The notes beneath the pieces were generated by a model. It had not been told where the DNA came from. It did not search any database and saw nothing but the letters and a program-made list of their open reading frames with translations. Source: Triatoma infestans (Eukaryota > Arthropoda > Insecta > Hemiptera > Reduviidae). Taken from it: a DNA stretch of 64,000 bases. The stretch is from contig JAAEAF010001501.1 in NCBI GenBank assembly GCA_011037195.1, positions 62,001 through 126,000 on the forward strand. Reading direction: 5' to 3'. The translations under genes were made by a program, and so were the position numbers. Below are positions 35,131 to 46,309 of the stretch, one piece after another. Positions within the stretch are counted from its first letter, which is position 1, and each line of letters opens with the position of its first letter.

Positions 35131-37018
35131 CTAGCTAAACCCGGCCACGCTTAGCTGTGGCTCAGTATGATTTTAGATATTAGGGAAGTAAATAGAAGTA
35201 TGATAGATTCAGCAAGAAAACATATCATTCAATTTAATAACCTACTTTGCGTTGCTGTGAACTGAAAGGAAAGAAAGAAAAAATGTTTTTAACCTAAAGT
35301 CTTTTTTATTGTAAAGCTGATGAATGGACTACATTTTTTGATGGTCCGTTTTCTGCTTAAACATAAAAATCAGATGGTTTACCGACTGTGGAGCATGCAA
35401 CATATAATTGCCCATGAGAGAAGCATTCGTTTTCCAAATTCAAACCGCACACTTGCAAAGATTGTCCTTGCACTTTATTGATAGTCATAGCGAACGCAAG
35501 GCGTATTGAAAATTGAAGTCGTTTGAACTCGAATGCCATATCTGTCGGAATGAGTGGTATTCGTGGAAGTAGTACGTCTTCTCCTTTATGAGATCCAATG
35601 AGAATTGTTGCTTCAATTAGATTATTCATCAATTTTTAAACTACCAATCGTGTACCATTGCATAACTTTGGCTAATTGATGTTCGGAGTAATATATTTGG
35701 CACTCCAATTTTCAAATTTAGAATGAGTGGCGGTAATCCTGGAACATCGAGTAAATTAAGAAATTCCGTTGGAAAATTCACTACTTCACTTTGGTCCATC
35801 ACGAAGTCAATGGATTTGTATGTCACTGTTTCACCTGCGATTCTGTTTAGAATGATGTTGTTCACATCGAGTACGTCGACATTTTTAGCCGCTAGAATGG
35901 CTCTTCCGCTTAACCATGCGTGATTTTGAATGATGGTCTACTAATTCTTCTTTTGAATGTACAATGTTGCAGAAATTAGATAGGAAGGTGACTTTTCCCG
36001 TTTCTGGATTTGTAGGAGCAGTGCCGTTACCGAGTTCGAGTAATTGTCTTGAAAATATGACAGCTGTTCGATCGTTTTGAAGTTGATCTCTTATATTCGT
36101 TGCTAAATGATTTTTTTTTTACTGTGCTCCAAAGAGTTGAATATTTCAAGCAGGTATGCAATTCATCAGCTGGTGTTGAGCGAGGTATCACCGGATAGCA
36201 ACCCCAATGCCACCAAATGGAGCCTCATTATTTCGCAAGTCTTTCAATGTATGGTCTATGCTTCCAATGACTTTTTGTGAACCATTGTACACTCATCACA
36301 TAAAATGATTTTGCATGCCCGGAGAAACTTTCCCATTCCTGATGTTTTAGAAATGTTGCATGTTTCATCAACTTAGCATCATTACCTGAAGCAACATGGC
36401 CATTTGAAAGGATTTTAGCCAGGATTAAGGAAATTAAGAATGCTTTTGCAGTTCCCCCTAGGAGCGTCCAAAAAGTAAATCCACTGGATTGATTGGTCAA
36501 AGCTTGTATGATGGTGTCAAATGCTATCTTTCGTTCTTGAAGGAGTTTCACTGTATTTTCTTGGACGATAGCTTAAGTCATTTCTGGTGTATGATTACTC
36601 TCTGAGCAGTTCTCTCTCGAATGTTGCATTGATCGACCTATTCGGTACTGTTACTCTCCATTGTGCCAACAACTTGCCACACATTGCAAGACAAAGACCC
36701 TCAATGAAGATTAGCGTTTCACTGTATATTTCTTCTGTGAAATCTAAACCATGCTTATGTGTTTCTTACGTATTCTGTGCAGAATATCTTCGGCAGAGAG
36801 CGCGCCACGATCGCAATGCGTCTGCGTCTGTCTATTTCTGCCAACCTCGCGAAACGCTCGGAATTTCCCGTTTCCGTGGGAACTTCGGAATAAAAAGTAT
36901 ATATAAACACTCTTATATAGAAATGCAACGTAGTGTAAAAATTTCAAGTCAATCCATCGACTACTTTTCGAGTTTTGCGGCCACAAACATACGGATGTTG
37001 AATTTTTATATATATAGA
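35131..37018 (-). mobile_element. Helitron, truncated copy with PIF1-type helicase pieces
   Basis: Read on the minus strand it begins TCTATATATATAAAAATTC (37018 down) and ends in CTAG at 35134-35131. It sits between A and T, as Helitrons do. Just inside the 3' end is a short hairpin (CCAC..GTGG, about 35143-35160). Minus-strand frames follow the order of a Helitron PIF1 helicase. 36551-36228 has QERKIAFDTIIQAL then [16 protein letters not shown], a Walker A whose usual GGTGKT is altered. 35865-35641 has NNIILNRIAGE and FPTEFLNLLDVPGLPPL. 35632-35357 has FAMTINKVQGQSL and GQLYVACST. No HUH Rep domain is present, and the helicase is broken, so the copy is non-autonomous. Confidence 0.9.
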
Positions 37019-37099
37019 TTTATTTTTATTTATTTATTTATGTATTTATTATTGTATTATTATTATTTATTTATTTTTGTTCCTGCCTGCTATCAAGTA

Positions 37100-39960
37100 T
37101 GCCAGAAGTTCCATTTCTTACATTAGTTGACTTATCACTATGATTGACAGGGTAGAAATGGTTCAGGTTAACTTGCAGCATAGCAAAGATGCAACGGCTA
37201 ATTTGTGCCGCTCTATTGCTGGGTTTTACACTTAAATTTTACACATATTTTACACTTATCCAAGAACCCTATGCTTATAAAGGATTGATTTGAGGTTTGA
37301 GTGCGGTCAATGGCAGGCTGTTTATTGCAGATGGCGGGGACACTCCTAGAGCATGTACGTATTTGCGTTAGTAGAGATGTCGGCGCAGTTCTGCTCAGAC
37401 AGTTTTGCTCTAGGGATCTGGTGGTGGTGAGGGTAGCTCTGGGGTTTGGTGGCCGGTGTCTTGATGTGGTGGTGGCCTCGGCCTATTTCCCCTATGATCA
37501 TCCCTCTCCTCCTTCGCAGGAATTATTAGATTTTGGTACGGTTTACGGAGTCCGGAAACACACCTATAATTATAGGTTGTGATGCAAATGCACATCATGT
37601 TGTCTGGGGCAGCAGCGACATCAATACTAGAGGTCGTGCCGTCATGGACTTCTTGATGGGTACTGAGCTGGATGATGTAAACGGGGGTTCTGAACCAACA
37701 GTGGTGGTCATCTTCGTTAGAAAAGCTATGAAGACAAGTAGGGGCTCTTACAGGAAGGCTGTCCTACCTGAATCTTCGGAATCATGGGATAGTTACAATA
37801 GTCTTAAAAAAGCATATAAATATGCTTTAAGGAAAGCTAAGAGAAACTCTTGGAGATCGTTTTGCGAGGATCTAAATCGACTCAAGAGACATCTAGGCTG
37901 GTACGGATTCTTGGTAAGGATAAGGACTGTCAGTTGGGTACTTTAAGATATCCTGACGGTTCCTTTACAGGAGGAGAAATGGAGACATTACAGCTCTTGC
38001 TTAATACCCATTTCCCGGATAACATAAACATAAACAGCACTGCTTCGCCTGCGGTTGGTGGAAGGAAGCTAGAACCTAGTGACCTGGCTACCGTGGACCA
38101 GTTACTACGGATAGAGTGGTTTTGGCAGTGCAAAGTTTCTCACCAATTAAGTCCCCTGGACCTGATGGAGTTTATCCCTGTCAGCTACAAAATGGTGGAG
38201 ATGTACTGATGAAGGTGTTGATAAGGATTTTTAAAGGTTGTTTAATGTTTGGTTATGTTTGGGTCTTTATTCCTAAACCAGGAAGAAGTGACTACTCTGA
38301 CCCTAAGGCAATTAGACCTATAAGTCTTATGTCTTTCCTTCTAAAAACTTTGGAAAGGTTGATGAATAGGTATATTACTGATGGTCCTTTGAAGGATCAT
38401 CCACTCCATCCAACCCAACATGCTTATACAGTAGGAAAATCAACAGAGACTGCTTTGCATTGTCTGGTCGGTAGGATAGAATCTGCTCTAGAGACAAAGA
38501 AATATGCTTTAGGGTGCTTCTTTGATGTTGAAGGGGCATTTGACAGAGTATCGTTTGATGCTCTTGAAGATTCCCTAGGTTAAAAGGTATACAACCAGTT
38601 TTAATTAACTGGATAGGTGTTTATTTAAGGAGTAGAGTTATACAGGCTACTATAGGTACGCGCACTGTGGTTGTGGGAGTGGGGAGAGGGTGTCTGTCCT
38701 CAAGGTGGTTGTCTCTCACCAAAGCTATGGTGTGCTGTCATGGATGAACTATTAACAAGGATGAATTCATCGGGATTTTATGTACAGGCATATGCCGATG
38801 ATGGTGTTATTTTATTGATGGGGCGATGTCTGACTACTATCTCAGACTTAATGCAAAGTGCCCTCAACAAGGTATATGATTGGACTCAGGATAAGGGTCT
38901 TTCAAATAATCCCATGGCAATGTCGAAGAATCGAAGGTAAAAATTGGGGGATTACTCCCAAAATGATGTTTTGGATTTATGGTATGGTTATTAAACGTAG
39001 GTTGTTATATGCGGCTGTGGTATGGTGGCGTCGCATTGAGATATTCAACGCTTGGCTTGTCTGGCGGTGACCTGTGCGATGCGGACCACGCCTACAGCTG
39101 CAATGGAGACTTTATAGGGAATTCCACTGCTCTTGTAGAGGTGAAAACTATGGCAATGAAAGACTGTTATAGAATAAACAGGCATCGCGAGAGATGCTTT
39201 TGAAGGTTCCTGTTACAGGTTTTCCTTCTGATAGAATGTTGAAGACTTTGTTTTCGAGCATTCTTACAGTGTCAGGGTTACCTCTAGGGCAAAGATTGGG
39301 TCCGTCTGGCGTGACACCTGATAATTACTTCCGGTTACAGGGGACGGTCCAGAATGGATGGCAAGGTCTGGAGACAGGGAGTAATTCTGGTGAATGGACC
39401 CATTCTTCCAGACTGAGGTTTATGCTATTCTTTGTTGTGTCTTGGATGAGAGGGTTCGTAACACTAACTTAAAAAGGTGTTTGTGTTGCTCGGGACAGCC
39501 AGGCTGCGCTGAAGGCGCTGAGTTCATGTGTCTTCACTTCCAGGTTGGTGTCCCGAGCATGCTGTTGGCGTGTCTTCTGGCACATGTCTGTCAGGCTATA
39601 ATGGGCTCTGCCGGATCCATTTTGTAGAGTCGGTGACGACAGAGGAAAGAAGAAACACCCATCCATCTTATGCCTGATTGCCTGGGTTGTGAGAAATTAG
39701 GTTCAGGACCTTCGGTCGAATAGGATGTCTATGGAAGAGCTTAGGCTATTTCAGCTTAAGGTTATTGTTCGATTTATTCGGACTGCGGTGAATCTTAGAT
39801 GGATTAGATCCGGGTCTGGATTTTTGTCCTAGACCCGGTTTGTTGTTGTTTTTCTTGGGGTAGCTATATGGGCCCAGTAGGGCTTTGGATGGCGTAGGGT
39901 TTCTCTCCCCACAGACAAATAATAATAATAATAAAAATAGAATGTAATAATAATGATATA
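37100..39960 (+). mobile_element. Non-LTR retrotransposon with endonuclease, RT and RNase H (decayed)
   Basis: + frames in order. About 37150-37700 is the APE-type endonuclease: VQVNLQHSKDATANLCRSI, QEPYAYKG, ASAYFPYD, IIIGCDANAHHVVWGSSDIN. 38116-38583 is RT: SPGPDGVYP, IPKPGR, AIRPISLMSFLLKTLERL, FFDVEGAFDRVSFDAL. 38671-38940 has the GCPQGG and QAYADD catalytic block, with the full YADD kept. 39394-39560 is an RNase H-like block (FQTEVYAIL). The tail at 39917-39975 is AAT-repeat-rich. Several frameshifts and a stop after RT make it inactive. RNase H plus a TAA-type tail suggest the I/LOA side of the jockey superfamily. A truncated sister copy lies at 22307-23256. Confidence 0.85.
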
Positions 39961-40068
39961 ATGAAAAAATAATAATAACGCAAAGCTTCCAATGTGTATT
40001 TATATCATTATAAGTGGTAGGACCATATTTATCCAAATTGTAGCAATTGTTGGCCGTTAGAAATGATC

Positions 40069-40177
40069 AGATGTATCTGTTAGTTGGCTGATCGGCCAGG
40101 GGGTATCATAAGAAAACACAAAAAAAAATTTTTCCTATGATACCCCCTGGCCGATCAGCCAACTAACAAATACATCT
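40069..40177. repeat. Foldback hairpin, 42-bp arms
   Basis: 40069-40110 and 40136-40177 are reverse complements with one mismatch, around a 25-base A/T-rich spacer. The arms carry GGCTGATCGGCCAGGGGGTA. TAGGACCATATTTAT occurs on both sides (40018-40032 and 40177-40191), perhaps a TSD of a slightly larger insertion. It could be a miniature inverted-repeat element. The precursor-like fold also resembles a small-RNA hairpin, with no further support. Confidence 0.75.
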
Positions 40178-40189
40178 AGGACCATATTT

Positions 40190-40640
40190 ATTATATTGAA
40201 GTGGTACTTTATAGGGAAGCTTAATGTTACTGTTCTCTCAGAACGCTACAAAAAAATGAATACGAAGTTTAAAGAAAATCGTTGTAGCCATAATTTGAGA
40301 GAATCGCGAAAACTGAAAAAATCATTCAGTAAACTCGCACTACCGGCTATTGGATTTTGGTCGCAACCTTCGTGTCAGTTGCGGTTGTAATACCTGAACA
40401 AAGTTTGAGCTTCTTGCGATTTTTCGTTTTTGAGAAATTTTTTAACACACACAAACCATTCGCTAAAACATTTTTTCATACTCAGGGTGCCTCAAACATG
40501 TATTTCCAGTGAAAACTCAATTCAAAAAATGAAATTCAAAAATTTTGGACAATCGCAGTACTTCCTCTTACCAGGAGTGAGAGAAAGTAAAAATAGGTTC
40601 ATCGTAGTCAATGAAGAGGAACAAATAAATCAGTTTTTTC
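40190..40640 (-). repeat. Rep-A copy, near full length
   Basis: Reverse orientation: AAGTTTAAAGAAAATCGTTG, GAATCGCGAAAACTG, AAACTCGCACTACCGGCTAT, AATACCTGAACAAAGTTTGAG, CGATTTTTCGTTTTTGAGAAA, and 5' block ACATGTATTTCCAGTGAAAAC with CGCAGTACTTCCTC. Confidence 0.7.
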
Positions 40641-40809
40641 TACTAGGAGGGCGTAAGGGTAGTTACAATTTTAACTTCTCTTGGCAAAGTGTGCACAAGA
40701 GCTGCCAGTCAGACTAATTAATACGATCAAGAAGTAAATGAGTATTATCGTCTTTTTGTGGAAGACAGTTTCTTCAATGTAGTTCAAGAATTGAGCGTCA
40801 TAGAATAAA

Positions 40810-40985
40810 CAAACCAGCCCATAAAGGGCCAAGGCTTGTCAGACAACGAAGAGTACTGGGGGACGTGTGGTAGGTAAGCACACCGTGGTTCTCTCGCAGT
40901 TTTAGTTCTGACCTTCGCTACCTAGATGCACTGAATTCTCGCTCCAAAGACGAATGCGCTAGCCATAGATCAACGTGTGAGGACA
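40810..40985 (-). mobile_element. tRNA-derived SINE, family B
   Basis: Minus strand starts ACACGTTGATCTATGGCTAGC, a tRNA-like head with an A-box-like GGCTAGCGCATTCG. It continues to a body with ACCACGGTGTGCTTACC, CCACACGTCCCCC and GACAAGCCTTGGC. The body recurs at 48845-49037. The B-box is poorly kept here. Confidence 0.6.
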
Positions 40986-41209
40986 ACAGCGTCATAAAAA
41001 ATATCTGAAAAATAAAAGTCAACCAAATAAATTAGTAGCTACGACCTTCAGTCTGAGGCGAAATACATATCCCACCCTATAATTAAATAAAGTGACCACA
41101 TTTAAATATTGTAACAAGTTTACAGCAGCTGACCTTGATGTAATTAAAGACTAGAATTCAAATATCGATTTGGAAAAGTGAAAACAATCTTGGAGCATGT
41201 TCAATACTT

Positions 41210-41680
41210 AACGTTATCCTCTTCCGGATTTGTGAAAAATGTTTTTATTATATGGCATACCATGTATTTTTACTTTCTCTACTGCTGTTAGAGAATTATA
41301 TTGTAATCGTGCCAAGTTTTTGATGTTGACTACTCTTCGGAAATACACGATTTGTGGTTCCCTAATTTCTATAAAGTTTCTGTGTGTATGTGACGACTTC
41401 AAAAACGAAAAATCGCAGAAAGTTCAAACTTGACTTCCGTTTAGGTATCACCATGGGTTACAACAGTAAGTTGCGTCGTAAAAATTCCTCAACCGGAAGT
41501 ATCACTTGACTGAATGTTATTTTATTTCAAAAACGGCTCCAACGATTTTTTTTAAACTACGTATATTAACTACACATACAAAGAGATACACCTGTTACTT
41601 GAAACATTTCTCTGGGAAAATTCAATTAATGTGACTTTTGAGGAGAGGGAGTGGGGCTATTTTAGTTTATTACAAAAACT
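41210..41680 (+). repeat. Rep-A copy, near full length
   Basis: Forward order of blocks is complete: CTGCTGTTAGAGAATTATATTG; ATCGTGCCAAG; GGAAATACACGATT; ACTTCAAAAACGAAAAATCGCAGAAAGTTCAAACTTGAC; CCGTTTAGGTATCACCATGG; CAACCGGAAGTATCACTTGAC; AAAACGGCTCCAACGATTTT; and TTGAAACATTTCTCTGGGAAAATTCA. Confidence 0.75.
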
Positions 41681-41689
41681 AACCACATT

Positions 41690-43235
41690 GCACCGAACAG
41701 AGGTGAATAGGACACTGGCTCTCGCCTGCTCGGTAACTCTCGGTCGGGTATAAGGAGGCTCCAAGACCCAGATTAGGGTCGGAGCTGGAGTTAATGGTAG
41801 ACCTAAAGTTGAAAATGGATTTTTTTTGTGAATTCTGGGAGAGTTAAAACATCAAAACATGCCACATTTTATTGTAATACACAATTTAATCAGATAACTA
41901 TTTAATAAAAATTGCAGTTTTGAAACATATATGTATATATATAAATTGAAAATTACACAAAGTTGTGTGAATGTTTCCACACACGGTTTTCTTATGATTA
42001 TTTAATGTATTGTAAATAATATTATTCACTTAACTTGCTAACTTGTTAGCTTATTCACCTTAACTATAACTTGCTTTAAATTGTTTTGTTCCATTCATTG
42101 AAAGCAACAAACGAATGAAATAGCAAAGAACTTAATCTTTAGGTAAATATTAACTTGTATGAGACAAAGAAGGAAAAAGATAATTTATCTTCTTTTTTTT
42201 AACTTTCTAATTAATCAATCACTTTATATTTCTAAAACTCTAATTAGCTGGGCACACTCCTTGCACTGCGGCGACCTACACGATATTAAGCCGGTATGCA
42301 AATATAGCATGTAGCATAACCATATAATTTTACACAAGGAGATAACAGTTTTATCACAAACACCTTGGCAGTCGATTCGCTCATGATAACGGCAATACAC
42401 TTAATCCTAGTTAACAATTATTGCTCAAGTTTTCAGATCCAATATAATCCCTTGTCCGCAGAATCCGGTCTAGCTTGAATGATCTGCCTTACTATACAAT
42501 ATAAATAGGATGAAGAAAAATGATCAAAACTGTAAATTAAAAATAATTATAAAAACATTGTGAAGTAATTTCTTCATTTCAGATTCAATATGGAGGCAAT
42601 AATATTACTTTCCAATAGGGCGGATAGAGAGCACTAAAGGTTGCCGTGGTTATCGGCTCAAGGACATGATGCACCGCTTACTTTTTATTAATGCATAGTA
42701 TTATTCAGCAAGTTGTAGAACCATCTTTAACTAATTAGTGTACACCTAGTAGTTTTTTTTTTGGCAACTTTATAGTTCGTCATTGTTGTTAAGGTACCGA
42801 TATAAAAATGTCGTGTGCAGGTATCTATAATATCAACATTATTTTTAGATTAATAATTTATTATACTGTTTTTTCTTCTTCTTTTCTTAAATAATTTATT
42901 AAATTATTTAACTTTACAAAGTTTGATAAAATAATTGTTGAAATAATCTAAATTACGAAATAAAGCTTAAGGGCTGAGATTTTTGACTTACTTGTCTTAG
43001 TTAATCGAGCGTTAATATTTGATTAGAAATAGATGTACAGTTAGTTGTGTAGTGACGCCAGTAATGTTACTACTCCTCCCTTCATTTTAGTACCTTCTCT
43101 TTTTTATTGGTGCTTCCATTAGACTTCTGCTTTGTTTTGAAACACAAATTAAGTCTCAGAACAAATCCATTTTGTTTTCCACAAAGAAATTAGTATGTAC
43201 TGGATAAACATTAAAATCTAATAAAATGAAATTTA
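41690..43235. other. AT-rich intergenic stretch, nothing recognised
   Basis: No gene, RNA or TE domain recognised on either strand. Confidence 0.4.
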
Positions 43236-43239
43236 ATAT

Positions 43240-43495
43240 TATCAGAGGTATTTTCCGTGGTAGTTTGCTTCTTTTTATGGTCATCGACCGGTTTCAGGCG
43301 TTCGCCTATCATCGGGATGTTTTGTTAAAACAGTGCTTGCATAGAGCAAAAATCAGTTTGTACACAACAGCGCGAGTTTATGAAAGAGGCTAACACGGAA
43401 AATATCTTTGATGCTTTTCAGCTCTGCGGACCCAACCACAACAAATCTAAATTACTTAGACACTGTAATTAAGTTATATGCGAATGGGCACACAG
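43240..43495. mobile_element. Penelope-type terminal segment (non-autonomous copy)
   Basis: Begins ATCAGAGGTATTTTCCGTGG and ends CACGGAAAATATCTTTGATG plus CTCTGCGGACC..ACCACAACA. It is therefore bounded by inverted repeats shared with segments at 52580, 54290-54500 and 60842-61055. A hammerhead-like core lies near the left end on the minus strand. Related segments flank the Penelope coding fragment at 52.9-53.9 kb, which is the reason for the assignment. Confidence 0.6.
43282..43319 (-). ncRNA. Hammerhead-like core, U4 mutated
   Basis: Minus strand: CATC, CCGATGA, T, AGGC-GAAC-GCCT stem, GAAA, CCGGTC, GATG. Stem I CATC/GATG and stem II AGGC/GCCT pair fully. The conserved CUGAUGA has become CCGAUGA, which should abolish cleavage. 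The stem II change A-U for G-C is compensatory relative to a GGGC/GCCC form. Confidence 0.45.
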
Positions 43496-43779
43496 GATAC
43501 AGTAAAACTGATAGAACCGGAAGTTACTACTTTATCGAATTGAAATACTTTATTGAAATGTTTTTATTAATTTCGCTATATCACTATTTCTTTCCTTTTT
43601 TTTCCGCTAGATCCATAATTATATTTTATTTACTCAATTTTAACGTAACCAAATAAAAAATAAGATAACACATAATTGTAAATTGATTGTTTACATTTTA
43701 ATTATTAGAATAAAAATCATACATTCTACCGCGAAGAAAAATTTAAATATAAAAGTTTATTAAGATAGAACCCTTTTTG

Positions 43780-44195
43780 CTTTCTCTAACTGCTGTTAGA
43801 GGAAGTGTTGCGATCGTGCCAGATTCTCGAAATTGAATTTTCACAGGAAATACACGTTGTGAAGTTCCCTTAGTCCAAAAAAGTAGTTTTTAGAAAATGT
43901 CTCTATATGTTTGTGTGGTGTGTGGATGTGTGTGAAAAGAATATCTCAAAAACGAAAAGGTCGTAAGAAGGGGTATTCCGCTTAGATAACCCTTAACGCA
44001 TCGCCACGAAAATTTCGGACAAAATCCATCAACCGGAAGGGCCACTTTACTGAATTCTTTTTTCCAATTTTTGTGATTTTCTTTAAACTTCATATATCAA
44101 CTACACATTCAAAGGAGCAACAACGTTTGTTTGAAACATTTCTTCGGGAAAATTCATTTAAGGGCACTTTGGGGGAGAGGTTTCCTTTTTTTGTT
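43780..44195 (+). repeat. Rep-A copy, near full length
   Basis: Forward: CTAACTGCTGTTAGAGGAAG, TGTTGCGATCGTGCCAG, TTCACAGGAAATACACG, AGTTCCCTTAGTCC, TATCTCAAAAACGAAAAGGTCG, TATTCCGCTTAGATAACC, CAACCGGAAGGGCCAC, TTTGTGATTTTCTTTAAACTTCATATATC, and TTGAAACATTTCTTCGGGAAAATTC. Confidence 0.75.
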
Positions 44196-44639
44196 TTATG
44201 ATAATTTAATGTCTATTCTACGTAATTGGTTCACTTAACCCTTAAAGTGGAATTCTTATTACTTAGCCAGATTTTCTGAAAATTGAATTTTTATTTCATT
44301 TTTGAGTTTACAAATTTTGAAATCCCCTGTTGAGTACGAAACAATTTGAAACATTCGTATGATCTTTTCTTTTTGCATTCTCATTAATCAATTGATACAT
44401 TTTTTTATAAACCTTGATTTTGTGCAACATAATATTTATGTATTTAATATTATGCGGTTATTGGTAGTTTTTAATTTGTCGTAGAATAAACTGATGTAGC
44501 AGATTCAAGTAAAGTATGGTGAAATAATTAAGCAATCTGAATTACAGATTAATATTGGTAATTTAAACGTCCTTCTGAATTTATTCGGGGCGGTTCTTGA
44601 AGAAATATTTAAGAATTGCAGTCAATTATGGAATTAGGG

Positions 44640-45360
44640 TGAGTACGAAGTTTGCAGAAGACTTGGTTTTACTTGACAAATCCTATAAGGTACTAACAAA
44701 CATATTGACTTAATTACAATAACAAATGTACCAGGGTAAAAATAAGCATGAAGTTAAGGCATTGAAGATGAATGGAGAGCCAATTGAAGAGATTGATGAG
44801 TTTGTTTATTTAGGACTGTTAATAATCGTTGAAGAAGATAGAATAGGAAAGGAAATTAGAAGGTAAGATTGAGCTGGGGAACTTACAATAAATATGATAA
44901 ACTATTTCGATCAGATGTTGATATCGGAGTGAAGAAGAAACTGTAGACCGCCATAGTGATTCTTGGAGTTTGACAAGTAAAGATACAGATGAGTTAAGGA
45001 AGACTGTGAGATGGATGGAAAGAAGTATGATGAAAATACGTAGTAGAGAAAAGAAAAGCAATAGATGGATGAGGGAAACGACTGGAATAGAAGAAATTGC
45101 AAAAGTTATTTTTGAAAGAAAATGGAAGTGGGTTGGTCACACTGTATGGTCAGTAGATAGAAAGAGGAGCAAGAAAATTTTGATTGGTGTTCCATAGAGT
45201 TAAGAAGAAAACGAGGTAGACCGAAAAAAAAATGAGATCAAGAAATGTAGAGGTATGCTGGAGGTGTTATGTGGAAGAGAGTTGCCTTGGACATAGCGGA
45301 ATAGAAACGAATTGGTATAGCGTATATGGAGACCTGACTGCCAGAAGATTTCTTTTCAAC
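44640..45360 (+). mobile_element. RTE-like LINE remnant (RT palm to C-terminus)
   Basis: + frames: STKFAEDLVLLDKS (RT, F-A-E-D where YADD is expected), then KMNGEPIEEIDEFVYLG. 44970-45197 has RKTVRWMERSMMKIRSREKK, NRWMRETTGIEEIAKVI, FERKWKWVGHT and DRKRSKKIL. A frameshift leads to RRKRGRP-like, then GVMWKRVALDIAE, stop, IGIAYMETLTARR. This succession is the well-known C-terminus of RTE-type endonuclease-RT proteins. 5' part missing; stops and shifts present. Confidence 0.8.
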
Positions 45361-45369
45361 TCCATATTT

Positions 45370-46190
45370 TATAAAAGTGATTATTTTGGAATAACTGCAT
45401 CTAAAGTGAAATATTATTTCGAGAAATTGTTCACTCATTTAGCCATCCATCTGCATGGCCTAGTTCAAGACAAGAAATGACCTAGTTTAAAATCCAATAT
45501 AGCCTCACTATTGTTATTAATACACAAACAAATATTTTGATAGATTCACAAATCAGATAAGCCCGGTTATTAGCATATATTTGTTTTATAATCAGTTATA
45601 TAGATAAATATAGCCTTATCAGCTTTTTTGCACTACCAAGCCTATAACTAAATTTTGATCTTTTCACTGTCTATTTTATCTTCAAATAATTATTTTTGAA
45701 CAAATTACACAACAAGTTCAGAATATATAAATCGATTATTTAACAAATTAATTATTTTATTCATCAATTTATTATTAACATTACATTTTCACATAATTTA
45801 TATTCAATGAAAAAATAATCAATATTATTTATATTCAACTAGCTTCTATCTCAAGGGCAAGCTTTTGAACAATAACACAGAACAAAAAAAAAATAAATCT
45901 CTAAAATGCTACGTACTTAGTATTCCCAATTATGGATGTGGAATAACAAGTACTGCCATTAATTAGACATTTAAACAAAATGATATATAGAGGCTATAAA
46001 TCAATTGTGTAATAATTTTTACTTGTAGTAACGATCTGGGTCTTTATCACTTACTTTATTTCTTACTAGATAAGAAAGAGGAGGTATATTGTGAACGTGA
46101 CACCTATGTATAACATCTACCACCATTTTAATGGCAAGTCCAATTAAACTTTTATAAACATTAAAATTTAATTACATTGTTAAACCTAGG
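45370..46190. other. AT-rich intergenic stretch, nothing recognised
   Basis: No feature recognised. Confidence 0.4.
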
Positions 46191-46194
46191 GAAG

Positions 46195-46270
46195 GGATTA
46201 GCTCAGTGGTTAGCGCAAATGGAATCCCACGCGGAGATCCCAAGTTCGAGTGGATTAGATTTTTTCCTTA
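46195..46270 (+). mobile_element. SINE family A, tRNA-like head only
   Basis: GATTAGCTCAGTGGTTAGCGC (A box), then CCACGCGGAGATCCCAAGTTCGAGT (B box) and GGATTAGATTTTTTCC, matching the head of the copies at 5930 and 56240. The anticodon arm does not fold as a tRNA, so it is not a functional tRNA gene. The body is absent; Rep-A begins just downstream. Confidence 0.6.
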
Positions 46271-46309
46271 GATCCTTAGATTTTTTCGGAAGTAGCACTT
46301 CCGGTTTTT

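Noticed and set aside
36587..37126. 179-codon + frame
   Set aside because: It overlaps the Helitron 5' end and low-complexity TTTA repeats outside it, on the strand opposite to the helicase; no family resemblance.
46195..46270. A functional tRNA gene
   Set aside because: A- and B-box-like sequences are present, but the cloverleaf does not close and the same head occurs in two SINE copies.
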